From the NCBI RefSeq assembly GCF_005771425.1, contig NZ_VBTZ01000001.1:248001-312000 (forward strand): DNA of 64,000 nt. Direction: 5' to 3'. This stretch comes from Methylocystis sp. B8. Lineage in GTDB: Bacteria > Pseudomonadota > Alphaproteobacteria > Rhizobiales > Beijerinckiaceae. Position numbers and translations under genes: made by a program. Below are positions 8,845-18,777 of the stretch, one piece after another (position 1 is the stretch's first letter; each line of letters opens with the position of its first letter). A model generated the notes under the pieces. That model was not told the origin of the DNA and searched no databases. It was given only the letters and a program-made list of their open reading frames with translations.

Positions 8845-11328
8845 TCAGTCTGTCTTCCTCGGCTCTCGGCCGAGCTGCTTCTCCATGTCGACGATGCGTC
8901 TTGTCGTCTGCAAAACCGTATCGGGGTTGAGGCTGATCGAGTCGATTCCTAAGCGTACAAGAAACTCGGCGATTTCAGGATAATCCGAGGGCGCCTGACC
9001 GCAGATCCCGCAGTGACGTCCATTGCGCCTGGCGCCTTCGATCGCCAAACGGATGATCTCCTTGACGCCCTCGTCACGTTCGTCGAAGTCGAAGGCGACA
9101 ATTTCCGAGTCGCGGTCGACGCCAAGCGTCAGTTGCGTCAGATCGTTCGAGCCAATCGAAAACCCATCGAAATGTTTGGAGAACTGATCGACCAACATGA
9201 CGTTGTTTGGAATTTCGCACATCACATAGATTTCGAGCCCGTTCTTGCCGCGTTCGAGACCAAGCTCGCGCATGAGTGAGACGACTTTCTCCGCTTCTTC
9301 GATGCGCCGGCAGAAAGGAATCATCAGCTTGACGTTCGTCAAGCCCATGTCCTCGCGCACGCGTTTCATCGCAGCGCATTCAAGAGCGAAGCCCTCTCGA
9401 TAGGCAGGGTGCGCATAGCGCGAGGCGCCGCGAAAGCCAATCATCGGATTGGCTTCTTTGAGTTCGAAAACCTCGCCGCCGAGCAATGACGCATATTCGT
9501 TACTCTTGAAGTCAGACATGCGCACGACGACAGGCTTAGGGTAAAACGCCGCGGCGATTGTGCCGACTCCTTCGGATAGCCGCTGCACGAAGAACGCGCC
9601 GGGGCTCTCATAATTGGCGGTCAGTCTGGTAATCTCGGCGCGTTCGCGCGCTTCCAACCGCTCGGGGTGAACGAGCGCCATCGGATGCGCTTTGATCGAA
9701 TCTGCGATGATGAACTCCATGCGCGCGAGACCGACGCCGTCGCTGGGCAAAGCGGCGAGACTGAAAGCGCTGTCCGGATTGCCCACATTCATCATCACGT
9801 GAGTGGCGGGTTTCGCCAAAGTCGAAAGATCGACTTTCGCAATGTCAAACGTGATCTCGCCTTCATAGACCTTTCCGACGTCGCCCTCGGCGCAACTCAC
9901 CGCGATCATGTCGCCGGTGCGAATGAGGCGCGTCGCCGTGTCCGTGCCGACAATTGCGGGAATGCCGAGCTCGCGCGCGACGATCGCCGCGTGACACGTA
10001 CGACCGCCGCGATTCGTCACGATGGCCGCCGCCGATTTCATCACCGTGCCCCAATCAGGGGATGTCGTGTCGGCGACAAGGATCTCGCCTGGAACGAATG
10101 TCGAAAGCTCGCTCGCGCTCTCAATCACGCGCGCCTTGCCGCTGGCGATCTTTGCCCCGACCGAGCGTCCTTCGACGATGATCCTGCCGTGTTGCGTGAC
10201 CCGGCAAATTTCGGCGACGTTCCGGTCGCGGCGAGACGCGACGGTTTCAGGCCGCGCCTGGACGATATAAAGCCGCCCGTCGACGCCGTCCTTGGCCCAC
10301 TCAATATCCATCGGGCGGCGCTCGCCGGCCTTCGCGCTATAGTGCTCCTCGATCGACATCGCCTGTCCGGCGAGCGTCAGCGCCTCTTCGTCCGATATGC
10401 AGAATTTCTCTCTTTCCTTGGCGTCGGTCGGAACGTTGCGCGTTGTCGCGCGCCCCCGATCTGAAAAGATCATTCTGATCTTTTTTGGACCCAGCGCGCG
10501 CTTCAGAACGGCGCGCTTGCCCAGCCGGTAAGTCGGTTTGAAGACGTAAAATTCGTCGGGATCGACAGCGCCCTGCACGACGTTTTCACCAAGGCCGTAG
10601 GCGCCGGTGATGAACACGACATCTTCGAATCCGCTCTCGGTATCGATCGTGAAGACGACGCCAGACGCCGCCAAATCCGAGCGCACCATTTTCATCACGC
10701 CGACGGAGTTGAAAACCTTGAAGTGGTCGAAGCCGTTGTCGATGCGATAGCGAATGGCGCGGTCTGTGAATAGGCTCGCGAAACAATGGCGGATGGCGTC
10801 CAGTACTGCCGCGGCGCCGTGAACGTTGAGATAGGTGTCGTGTTGCCCGGCGAAGCTCGCGCTGGGCAAATCCTCGGCCGTCGCCGAAGAGCGCACGGCG
10901 ACCGTTAAATCGGCGCCGTATTCGTCGGTGAGGCCGGCCAAGGCGGTGCGAATTTCCGCTTCGAGATCGGGCGGCGTCTGTGCGCTGTAGACAATTTCAC
11001 GCGCCCGCGCCGCTCGTCTTGCGAGATCGTCGACGTCCGCCGGATTCAAGCCGTCGAGCGCCTTCCGAAGATCGGTCCAGGCGCCTTCGTGGTCGAGCGT
11101 GTAGCGATAGGCCTCGGCGGTGACGGCGAACCCGTTGGGCACAAGAATGCCTTTGGCCGTCAGCTCCCTATACATTTCGCCAAGAGAGGCATTTTTGCCG
11201 CCGACAAGCGGCACATCGGCGATGCCGACCTCGCTAAAGAAGCGAATAAACCGCTCTCCAGCCCGCGGCTGCAGTTCTGCGTCACGCCCAATCGCGGATT
11301 TGTCGGCGTCTGTGGAGATTTCGACCAT
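8845..11328 (-). CDS. ppsA: phosphoenolpyruvate synthase
   Basis: Makes PEP from pyruvate and ATP (releasing AMP and phosphate) for gluconeogenesis from C2-C3 substrates. The 827-residue protein has the usual three parts: the N-terminal ATP-grasp domain (VRSSATAEDLPSASFAGQHD), the central phospho-carrier domain with the phosphorylated histidine near residue 446 in GGRTCHAAIVARELG, and the C-terminal PEP-binding barrel ending with FSIGSNDLTQLTLGVDRDS and the catalytic-cysteine loop HCGICGQAPSDYPE. The LTQLTLGVDRD version distinguishes it from pyruvate phosphate dikinase. It is transcribed alone, and the Shine-Dalgarno site is weak. Confidence 0.96.
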   Translation of the reverse strand: MVEISTDADKSAIGRDAELQPRAGERFIRFFSEVGIADVPLVGGKNASLGEMYRELTAKGILVPNGFAVTAEAYRYTLDHEGAWTDLRKALDGLNPADVDDLARRAARAREIVYSAQTPPDLEAEIRTALAGLTDEYGADLTVAVRSSATAEDLPSASFAGQHDTYLNVHGAAAVLDAIRHCFASLFTDRAIRYRIDNGFDHFKVFNSVGVMKMVRSDLAASGVVFTIDTESGFEDVVFITGAYGLGENVVQGAVDPDEFYVFKPTYRLGKRAVLKRALGPKKIRMIFSDRGRATTRNVPTDAKEREKFCISDEEALTLAGQAMSIEEHYSAKAGERRPMDIEWAKDGVDGRLYIVQARPETVASRRDRNVAEICRVTQHGRIIVEGRSVGAKIASGKARVIESASELSTFVPGEILVADTTSPDWGTVMKSAAAIVTNRGGRTCHAAIVARELGIPAIVGTDTATRLIRTGDMIAVSCAEGDVGKVYEGEITFDIAKVDLSTLAKPATHVMMNVGNPDSAFSLAALPSDGVGLARMEFIIADSIKAHPMALVHPERLEARERAEITRLTANYESPGAFFVQRLSEGVGTIAAAFYPKPVVVRMSDFKSNEYASLLGGEVFELKEANPMIGFRGASRYAHPAYREGFALECAAMKRVREDMGLTNVKLMIPFCRRIEEAEKVVSLMRELGLERGKNGLEIYVMCEIPNNVMLVDQFSKHFDGFSIGSNDLTQLTLGVDRDSEIVAFDFDERDEGVKEIIRLAIEGARRNGRHCGICGQAPSDYPEIAEFLVRLGIDSISLNPDTVLQTTRRIVDMEKQLGREPRKTD

Positions 11329-11638
11329 GAGGAGCTTCTCTGGAGAGAGTTTTCGAGCGCGGTCCTCGCGCTCCTTCGCGTCATAATTGATGCAATTTCA
11401 TGACGCCTTTGCATAGTCGCGCCAAATTTTTGAAGCGGACGGCAAATTTTCGCATAGCCATTCCTGTCGGCTAAGCCAGCGCTAGCGCATGCGATTCAGT
11501 TAAAAGAACGTTTACGGGAGAAGCCTGCAGGACAAAAATTTGGCGCGAAGGTCGACTTTTGGCCGGATTTTGGGCGACAATAGAGAGGTGAGAGTGCGGC
11601 TGTACAAACCGACCCACGCGACGGCCGGAGTTAAAGTT
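11329..11638. other. 310-base intergenic region with divergent promoters
   Basis: It separates the minus-strand PEP synthase from the plus-strand coiled-coil gene and must hold both promoters. A frame continuous with the downstream gene is open from TTG 11540, and a GTG in that frame follows GAGAGGTGAG, so the downstream protein could be longer. No repeat, RNA or clear operator is seen. Confidence 0.5.
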
Positions 11639-12160
11639 ATGGATTCGGTGGATCTTGATCAGGTGATGGACGAAATAATCCCAAGGGGGGACACCAGACC
11701 GCCGGCGCCGCCGGCTGCGAACTTTCCGGCTCGTCAGCGTGCGCGCGGCGGCGATGACGCCATGGCGGCGTTGGACCTCGTGTCTCAGGCCGCCGCGGCG
11801 ATCAAGGAACTCGAAAAGCAGTCCGCTCAAGCGGTGGCGCGGGCGCATGGCGCCGCCAATGCGGTGAGAGAGAAGCTGGAGCGCGCGGAAGATCGCGGCG
11901 ACCGCGCAGAGGCGGCGCTACGCAAGTCGGAGGCCGAAGCCGCCGATCTGACCGCCGCCCTCATACAAACGCGAAAAGATCTCGATGCGCTGCAGTCGCG
12001 GCTTGCGGCGAAGCACGCCGATCTTGTGGCGATGGAGCAGCGGGCCATAGTGGCGGAGAAGCGCGCCACTGAGGCGGACGCCGCCGTCCAAAGGATCGTC
12101 GACGCCATTCGGACGCAGCTTCCGGTCAAGCCCGGCGAGCAGGGCAAGCCGATAGCCTGA
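11639..12160 (+). CDS. coiled-coil protein of unknown function
   Basis: A 173-residue protein if started at ATG 11639, which has GGAG eight bases upstream; in-frame GTG and TTG starts further up would add up to 33 residues. After a short proline-rich segment (PRGDTRPPAPPAANF), residues 45 to about 155 form a nearly continuous Ala/Glu/Arg heptad pattern (IKELEKQSAQAVARAHGAA through AVQRIVDAI), a long coiled coil. There is no membrane segment or signal. It has no recognisable domain; a cytoplasmic scaffold or structural role is only a guess. It ends 33 bases before a strong terminator. Confidence 0.75.
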   Translation: MDSVDLDQVMDEIIPRGDTRPPAPPAANFPARQRARGGDDAMAALDLVSQAAAAIKELEKQSAQAVARAHGAANAVREKLERAEDRGDRAEAALRKSEAEAADLTAALIQTRKDLDALQSRLAAKHADLVAMEQRAIVAEKRATEADAAVQRIVDAIRTQLPVKPGEQGKPIA

Positions 12161-12193
12161 CAGAAACCGCTGGCCGCAAGGTTCATCGCGCCC

Positions 12194-12227
12194 GTGGCGC
12201 CGCCTCGTGCGGCGCCACTGCTTTTTT
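12194..12227 (+). terminator. rho-independent terminator
   Basis: GTGGCGCCGC pairs perfectly with GCGGCGCCAC (10 bp, loop CTCGT) and is followed by TGCTTTTTT. It closes the transcript of the coiled-coil gene ending at 12160. Confidence 0.9.
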
Positions 12228-12328
12228 GCGGAGAACCGTGATGAGCGTTAGCTAGCGCGCAGCGCCAATCCGAGCGATCATGCCGCCCTTAAAAGGTGAG
12301 TCGCGGCGGAGCGCGTCGGGAGGCGGGG

Positions 12329-12757
12329 ATGTATAAGAAAATTCTGGTGGCCGTTGATATCAGCGAGGCTGACGTCACGCAGCTCGCGCTCGACGCCGCT
12401 GTCGCGCTCGCAAAAGTGGCGCAGGACGCGCAGCTTCGGCTCATCAACGTTCAACCGCTCGTGCCTGTGGCCTTCATTGATTACATCCCGCCGAATTTTG
12501 ACGAGGAGATGCGCGAGGCGACCGAAAAGGACTTGGCGGGATTGCGCGGCAAAATCTCCTATCCGGCGGAACGCGTCTCCTCGATCGTGCGCTTTGGCGC
12601 CGTTTATCCAGAAGTGCTTGCTGAGGCAGAGGAATGGGATGCGGACCTTATCGTCGTCGGTTCGCATCGCCCGACGATGGCCACCTATCTTCTCGGCTCG
12701 AACGCCAAAACCATCGTGCGCCACGCCAAATGTTCAGTGCTCGTCGTGCGCAAATAG
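12329..12757 (+). CDS. universal stress protein, UspA family
   Basis: Single-domain cytoplasmic USP of 142 residues. It opens with MYKKILVAVDISEADV, the first strand with the conserved Asp that contacts nucleotide. It ends with VGSHRPTMATYLLGSNAKTI followed by CSVLVVRK, the glycine-rich ATP-binding loop and last strand (G-2X-G-9X-G-S/T type). It is therefore likely to bind ATP. Members aid survival under stress, but the particular cue cannot be told. The start is fixed by GGGAGGCGGGG just upstream; the earlier in-frame ATG at 12296 lacks this. It is followed after 41 bases by a small cytochrome c gene on the same strand. Confidence 0.93.
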   Translation: MYKKILVAVDISEADVTQLALDAAVALAKVAQDAQLRLINVQPLVPVAFIDYIPPNFDEEMREATEKDLAGLRGKISYPAERVSSIVRFGAVYPEVLAEAEEWDADLIVVGSHRPTMATYLLGSNAKTIVRHAKCSVLVVRK

Positions 12758-12798
12758 GGCGCGGTGACACGCGCCGGGCGCGCGGCTAGACTTCGCTC

Positions 12799-13140
12799 AT
12801 GCTTCGATTCGCGCCTTTGGCGGTTGCGCCGCTCCTCCTGTTCGCCGCCGGCGTCGTGTATGCGAAGGCGCCCGCCGATGCGCAGTTGCTGAAGCGTGGG
12901 CGGGCGATCGCGCAGCAAAATTGCGGCCGCTGCCATGCAGTAAGGGCGAGTGGAGAGAGCGCCAATCCGAAATCGCCGCCGTTCCGTTATCTTGCTCGGA
13001 AATATCCGCTGAACAATCTCGAAGAGGCGCTCGCCGAGGGCATCGTCGTCGGCCATGAGGGCGTCGAGATGCCGCAGTTCCAGCTCAGCGCCGCGCAGAT
13101 CGAAGCGCTGCTCGCCTATCTGAACTCCATCCAAAAGTAG
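12799..13140 (+). CDS. small secreted class I cytochrome c
   Basis: Periplasmic electron carrier of 113 residues. The signal peptide MLRFAPLAVAPLLLFAAGVVYA is followed by a monohaem domain with the haem site C42-x-x-C45-H46 (NCGRCHAV) and a likely axial methionine at M91 in GVEMPQF. The C-terminal helix QIEALLAYLNSIQ is typical of class I cytochromes. The redox partner is unknown. It lies just after the usp gene and just before two inverted repeats. Confidence 0.9.
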   Translation: MLRFAPLAVAPLLLFAAGVVYAKAPADAQLLKRGRAIAQQNCGRCHAVRASGESANPKSPPFRYLARKYPLNNLEEALAEGIVVGHEGVEMPQFQLSAAQIEALLAYLNSIQK

Positions 13141-13176
13141 CGTTTGCGGCTGGCGTTGTCGCGTTTCTCGAACGCG

Positions 13177-13239
13177 GCGAGGCGCGCCTTGGCGCCTCGC
13201 GGTCGGTCATCGAGCGGCCTCGGCCGGATTGGCCGCTCG
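13177..13239. repeat. two adjacent inverted repeats after the cytochrome gene
   Basis: The first pairs GCGAGGCGC (13177-13185) with GCGCCTCGC (13192-13200). The second pairs CGAGCGGCC (13211-13219) with GGCCGCTCG (13231-13239). Neither has a T run, so ordinary rho-independent termination is not assured. They might stabilise the cytochrome mRNA 3' end or be protein-binding sites. The rest of the stretch up to 13403 holds nothing recognisable. Confidence 0.5.
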
Positions 13240-13403
13240 CCCGGCTTGTCGCCTTGCTCCACGCGCGAACTGGGCGCAGCGACTTGGCGGATCGGGCGTT
13301 AGGACGTTAGAGACAAAGTCATTTGCGCTCGGCGGGGCCATACGCGATTGTTCGCGCCACCGCATGTGACCCGAGGCGGCCCCACAAACCTTGCAGGCGA
13401 TCG

Positions 13404-13862
13404 ATGAAAGATTTGGACAGGGAGGACACCTCAGCGGTGCGTCGAATGCTCGATCGGATCGATCCGATCGGCTATCTGCTCACCGAAGGCTTTCATCTTC
13501 TCGCGCTCTTCGCCATCGGCGGAGCGACGGTCTGGGCGGCGACGAAAGCGTTTCTCGAAATGACGGCGAGGGGTCACGCGACGATCGAAGATCTGTTGCT
13601 GCTCTTCATCTATCTCGAAATCGGCTCCATGGTCGGCATCTATTTCCGCACCAACCACATGCCGGTGCGCTTCCTCCTCTATGTCGGGATCACCGCGCTC
13701 ACCCGCCACATGATCGGCTATGTGCAGATGGAGTCGGTCCCGGATGTCGGCATATTGATTCTCGCGGGCGCGACGCTCATTCTGTCGCTCGCAGTGCTCA
13801 CGATCCGCTACGCCTCGGCGCGATTTTTCTCCAGAGCGTCGGACGGAATGGACGCCGAGTGA
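13404..13862 (+). CDS. PsiE-like inner-membrane protein
   Basis: A 152-residue integral membrane protein of the phosphate-starvation-inducible PsiE family. Four hydrophobic helices are visible: FHLLALFAIGGATVWAATKA, EDLLLLFIYLEIGSMVGIYF, VRFLLYVGITALTRHMIGYV and VGILILAGATLILSLAVLTI. The motif FIYLEIGSMVGIYF with the following H-M-P-V-R is characteristic. Its role is unknown even in E. coli. The frame opens at 13323, but ATG 13404 gives the expected short cytoplasmic N-terminus. No Pho box was recognised upstream. Confidence 0.82.
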   Translation: MKDLDREDTSAVRRMLDRIDPIGYLLTEGFHLLALFAIGGATVWAATKAFLEMTARGHATIEDLLLLFIYLEIGSMVGIYFRTNHMPVRFLLYVGITALTRHMIGYVQMESVPDVGILILAGATLILSLAVLTIRYASARFFSRASDGMDAE

Positions 13863-13880
13863 GTGGGGCGATCGCGCCCG

Positions 13881-14114
13881 TCAATTTTTCATCTTTGAAA
13901 GCGCATCGCGGCAGTCCGGCGAAACTTCGTCTATGTGGGCCTGAAAGCATGCGAGAATGCGACCCCCGCCGGGCATGACGCCGTTGCACAGCTTCGCATA
14001 ATCCGCCTTGCACCTTTCCTTCACGTCGTTGGGAATCTGGTTTCCGGGCAGGGCCTGCGCGGACGTGACGCCGGCGAAAATGGCGATCAGTAGCAAGCTC
14101 ATAGAGCGGCGCAT
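13881..14114 (-). CDS. small secreted cysteine-rich-repeat protein
   Basis: A 77-residue exported protein: signal peptide MRRSMSLLLIAIFAGVTSAQA, then about 55 residues with four cysteines in the pattern ERCKADYAKLCNGVMPGGGR then ILACFQAHIDEVSPDCRDAL. This is the cysteine-rich repeat (GLG1/CFR type) found singly in many small proteobacterial periplasmic proteins, probably held by two disulfides. Role unknown. ATG 14114 has AGGA about ten bases upstream and gives a proper signal peptide; the longer frame to 14300 does not. Confidence 0.75.
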   Translation of the reverse strand: MRRSMSLLLIAIFAGVTSAQALPGNQIPNDVKERCKADYAKLCNGVMPGGGRILACFQAHIDEVSPDCRDALSKMKN

Positions 14115-14316
14115 CTCAATGTCCTGAGTTGGCGTTCCAGAGGAAGGCGAGAGAGAGCGATTGTGCCTTGCTAGGCGTGATCCGGGCAAGGGCCGGCTCA
14201 GCCGAGCAGGCGCTTGGCCGCCTCGCTTCAAATCGTCGCGCTTGTCCTTAGCCGCGCGGCTTTGCGACGCGGACCGCTCTGGTCTAAGAGAAAGCGGCAA
14301 AAAGTTTGAGGAAAAA

Positions 14317-16479
<2,163 letters not shown>

Positions 16480-16498
16480 CTTTCTCGCACTCTCGCGC

Positions 16499-16582
16499 GT
16501 CGTGGCCGGGCTTGTCCCGGCTCTCCACGAGAGGCGCCGCACGGTTCTGGCGTGGATGCCCGCGACAAGCGCGGGCATGACG
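16499..16582. repeat. dispersed palindromic intergenic repeat
   Basis: Two neighbouring hairpins: CCGGG-CTTGT-CCCGG inside CGTGG...CCACG (16501-16529), and GCCCGCG-ACAAG-CGCGGGC (16558-16576). Translated on the minus strand it gives fragments MPALVAGIHA and AGTSPATT. These fragments are familiar from spurious ORF annotations across Hyphomicrobiales and mark a widespread intergenic repeat family. It lies between the mutase stop and the DUF6494 gene, where it may act as a transcript-end structure. Confidence 0.7.
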
Positions 16583-16631
16583 CCTTCGGGCGTCGCACTA
16601 TGTATATTGGTTCGGCAAAGGGAGCCGGGCG

Positions 16632-16823
16632 ATGGATGAAGACGTTTTCAATATGGCCATTCGGAAGTTTCTGAAGGAGGTGGGCGTCACCTCACAGCGC
16701 GAGATCGAGCGCATCGTGCGCGAGCACAAGGTCGCAGGCGACCGCTTGAAGCTGCGCATGACGCTGACCGCGGAAGGCACGCCGCTCAATCACATTGTCG
16801 AGAGCGAGATAGATGTTCGCTGA
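16632..16823 (+). CDS. DUF6494 family small protein
   Basis: A 63-residue soluble protein starting MDEDVFNMAIRKFLKEVGVT and continuing SQREIERIVREH, the conserved core of DUF6494, a small family of unknown role in alphaproteobacteria. Predicted mostly helical, with a short C-terminal strand region. GGGAG is nine bases before the ATG. It follows the intergenic repeat and converges on the DUF2254 gene with five bases between stops. Confidence 0.82.
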   Translation: MDEDVFNMAIRKFLKEVGVTSQREIERIVREHKVAGDRLKLRMTLTAEGTPLNHIVESEIDVR

Positions 16824-16828
16824 AAAGG

Positions 16829-18115
16829 TCAGATCGTCGGCGCCTCGACGAAGCGGGCGCTTTCGGTGATTTCCGTGGCGAGCGCGCGTATCCGCTGCTT
16901 TTCCGACTCGAGCGTCAAATTCGCCTCGGCGCGGGCCAGGGCGTCCGCGGACTGTCGGAGAGCGGCCTTGCCGAAGGTGGTTGCGTCGTCGCGCGTCAGA
17001 CCAAGCAGGATTTTCTGCAACCAGATTTGCACTTCAACCATGGCGGCGCCGTCGCGCGCAATAGGCCGAAAGAAATCCTCGAACATGTCGCTGACGTCGA
17101 GCGGCGGCAGATAAATGTTGGGAAAACTCACTTCCGCCGCGCTGCGTGTCTCCCAAAGCGCAAGAAGGCGTGCGCCGCGCGTGAGCACCTCGATCGAAGT
17201 GCCAGGATCGTTGATCGCCGGCGAGAGGGTGCGCGAGGCGATTTCGCTCAGCACAATCAGGCCGAAGCGCGGGTCATGTTCGAAGGTCCGACTGTCGCCG
17301 ATGGAGAAGACGCTTCGCAGCGTCCTCATCAGCTCATTGAGCCGTTCATGGTCAATTCCCGGACAGGCGACGTAACACAAAGGCTTAGTGCGATGCGCGA
17401 AGGAGCCAGGGTTGACCTGAATCCATAACGTCGCGCCTATTTTTTCAGCCGCCTCCTGCGCGGCGGCGAGGTCCATATGCAGCACATAGCCGGGCCGCTC
17501 GGCATGGATCGGCGTCGCGTTGTCGGGCGGAGGCGTGGTCAGGGGCTTGCACCCGAGATAGGGCGATTCAAGGCGCTCCTCCAGCGCTTTGGCGGTGGCC
17601 TTCTCCAGCCGCGGCAGCAGATCGGAAAAGCGGCCAAATTCACGCAGCAGATCGATCCAGCGAATAAAGTTCCAAAACATCAGCGCGATTACGACAAGCG
17701 TCACGAAGAACAGCAAGAGCCGTCCGGCGCCGCGGTATATTCCCAATTTGAGCGTGACGATTCCGACAAGGCTGAAGGCGAATGCGCCGAGAAAGGTTGC
17801 GATGACCTTTTGCGAGGTCTTCTCCTTGAGCAGAAGTTGCGTTGCGTGCGGAGTCGCGGTCGACGCGGCGCTCGCGATCGCCGCCGCCATGATGCCGAGC
17901 GAGAAGGTCGATACCGCCAGCATTGAGGACGCCAGAATGGTCAGCACGCTTTCGAGGGCGTGGGCGCCGAGTTCCCCTTCGATCCAGTTCGGCATATGAG
18001 CGCGCAATAGGGAGGCGGCGAAGGCGGTGACGCAGGCGACGAGCGCATAAAGCGTCACCCGCACCCACAATTGCTGGAAGAAATGGGACAGCCGCCAAGA
18101 CCACTTTCTTTGCAT
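16829..18115 (-). CDS. DUF2254 family membrane protein
   Basis: A 428-residue inner-membrane protein. The first 150 residues hold four hydrophobic helices, including VTLYALVACVTAFAASLL, SMLAVSTFSLGIMAAAIA, VIATFLGAFAFSLVGIVTL and LLLFFVTLVVIALMFWNFI. The rest is a soluble domain with GIDHERLNELMRTLRSVFSI and the very typical ASRTLSPAINDPGTSIEVL. The family is widespread and without known function. ATG 18115 is chosen; an upstream in-frame start at 18184 would add a basic extension. It reads away from tRNA-Asp, which lies about 110 bases upstream on the same strand. Confidence 0.85.
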   Translation of the reverse strand: MQRKWSWRLSHFFQQLWVRVTLYALVACVTAFAASLLRAHMPNWIEGELGAHALESVLTILASSMLAVSTFSLGIMAAAIASAASTATPHATQLLLKEKTSQKVIATFLGAFAFSLVGIVTLKLGIYRGAGRLLLFFVTLVVIALMFWNFIRWIDLLREFGRFSDLLPRLEKATAKALEERLESPYLGCKPLTTPPPDNATPIHAERPGYVLHMDLAAAQEAAEKIGATLWIQVNPGSFAHRTKPLCYVACPGIDHERLNELMRTLRSVFSIGDSRTFEHDPRFGLIVLSEIASRTLSPAINDPGTSIEVLTRGARLLALWETRSAAEVSFPNIYLPPLDVSDMFEDFFRPIARDGAAMVEVQIWLQKILLGLTRDDATTFGKAALRQSADALARAEANLTLESEKQRIRALATEITESARFVEAPTI

Positions 18116-18226
18116 GTCCCTGTCTCTCAGAGCGACGCGTCGAAGCTTAAGACGGGAAATAGCGCGCGCCAGACGCCAAGCCACAGCGCGCCAATCGAGA
18201 CATGGAGGAAGTGGGTGGGGGAATTC

Positions 18227-18303
<77 letters not shown>

Positions 18304-18507
18304 GCGGCGCGCTTGCGAACGCGAGAGGCGCCAGATAGCGCAGGCGCATCTTGAGGTCAAGGAAGTTCGCTTTCCCGGAGCCCTCCGGCGCAGCGCTCAA
18401 AAGCCGCTAAGCCGCGGGAGCGCTTGGCCTCAGGCCTCTTTCTCTTACCGTCCTTTGCCTTTCCTGTGCGTCTGCATTAAGCCTCGCGCCATATAGGGAG
18501 ACGAACG

Positions 18508-18777
18508 TTGGACGACGACATGCGCAGGCGGCGCATACGGGTGCGCGCCTGGCGGCGAGGCATGCGCGAAATGGATATTCTGATGGGGCGCTTCGTCGAT
18601 GCGCGCGTCGAGGCGCTTCCTGCGCAGGCGCTCGCGGAACTCGAGAGGCTGCTCGATCTGCCCGACGAAGCGGTCTACCGATGGCTCTCGGGCGCTGAAC
18701 AGCCGCCGGCGGAGCACGATACGCCGCTTTTGCGCCAAATCATCGCCTTTCATATCCACGACGGGCCGATCCATTGA
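18508..18777 (+). CDS. sdhE: succinate dehydrogenase assembly factor (SdhE family)
   Basis: A small cytoplasmic protein of 89 residues that helps attach FAD to the succinate dehydrogenase flavoprotein. The family signature RRGMREMDILMGRFVD, including the conserved RGM(R/K)E-x-D motif, is present, followed by LAELERLLDLPDEAVYRWLS. The likely start is TTG 18508, seven bases after GGGAG; the ATG at 18520 is too far from it. Its stop overlaps the mfd start (TTGA), and sdhE next to mfd is a normal order in Hyphomicrobiales. Confidence 0.93.
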   Translation: MDDDMRRRRIRVRAWRRGMREMDILMGRFVDARVEALPAQALAELERLLDLPDEAVYRWLSGAEQPPAEHDTPLLRQIIAFHIHDGPIH

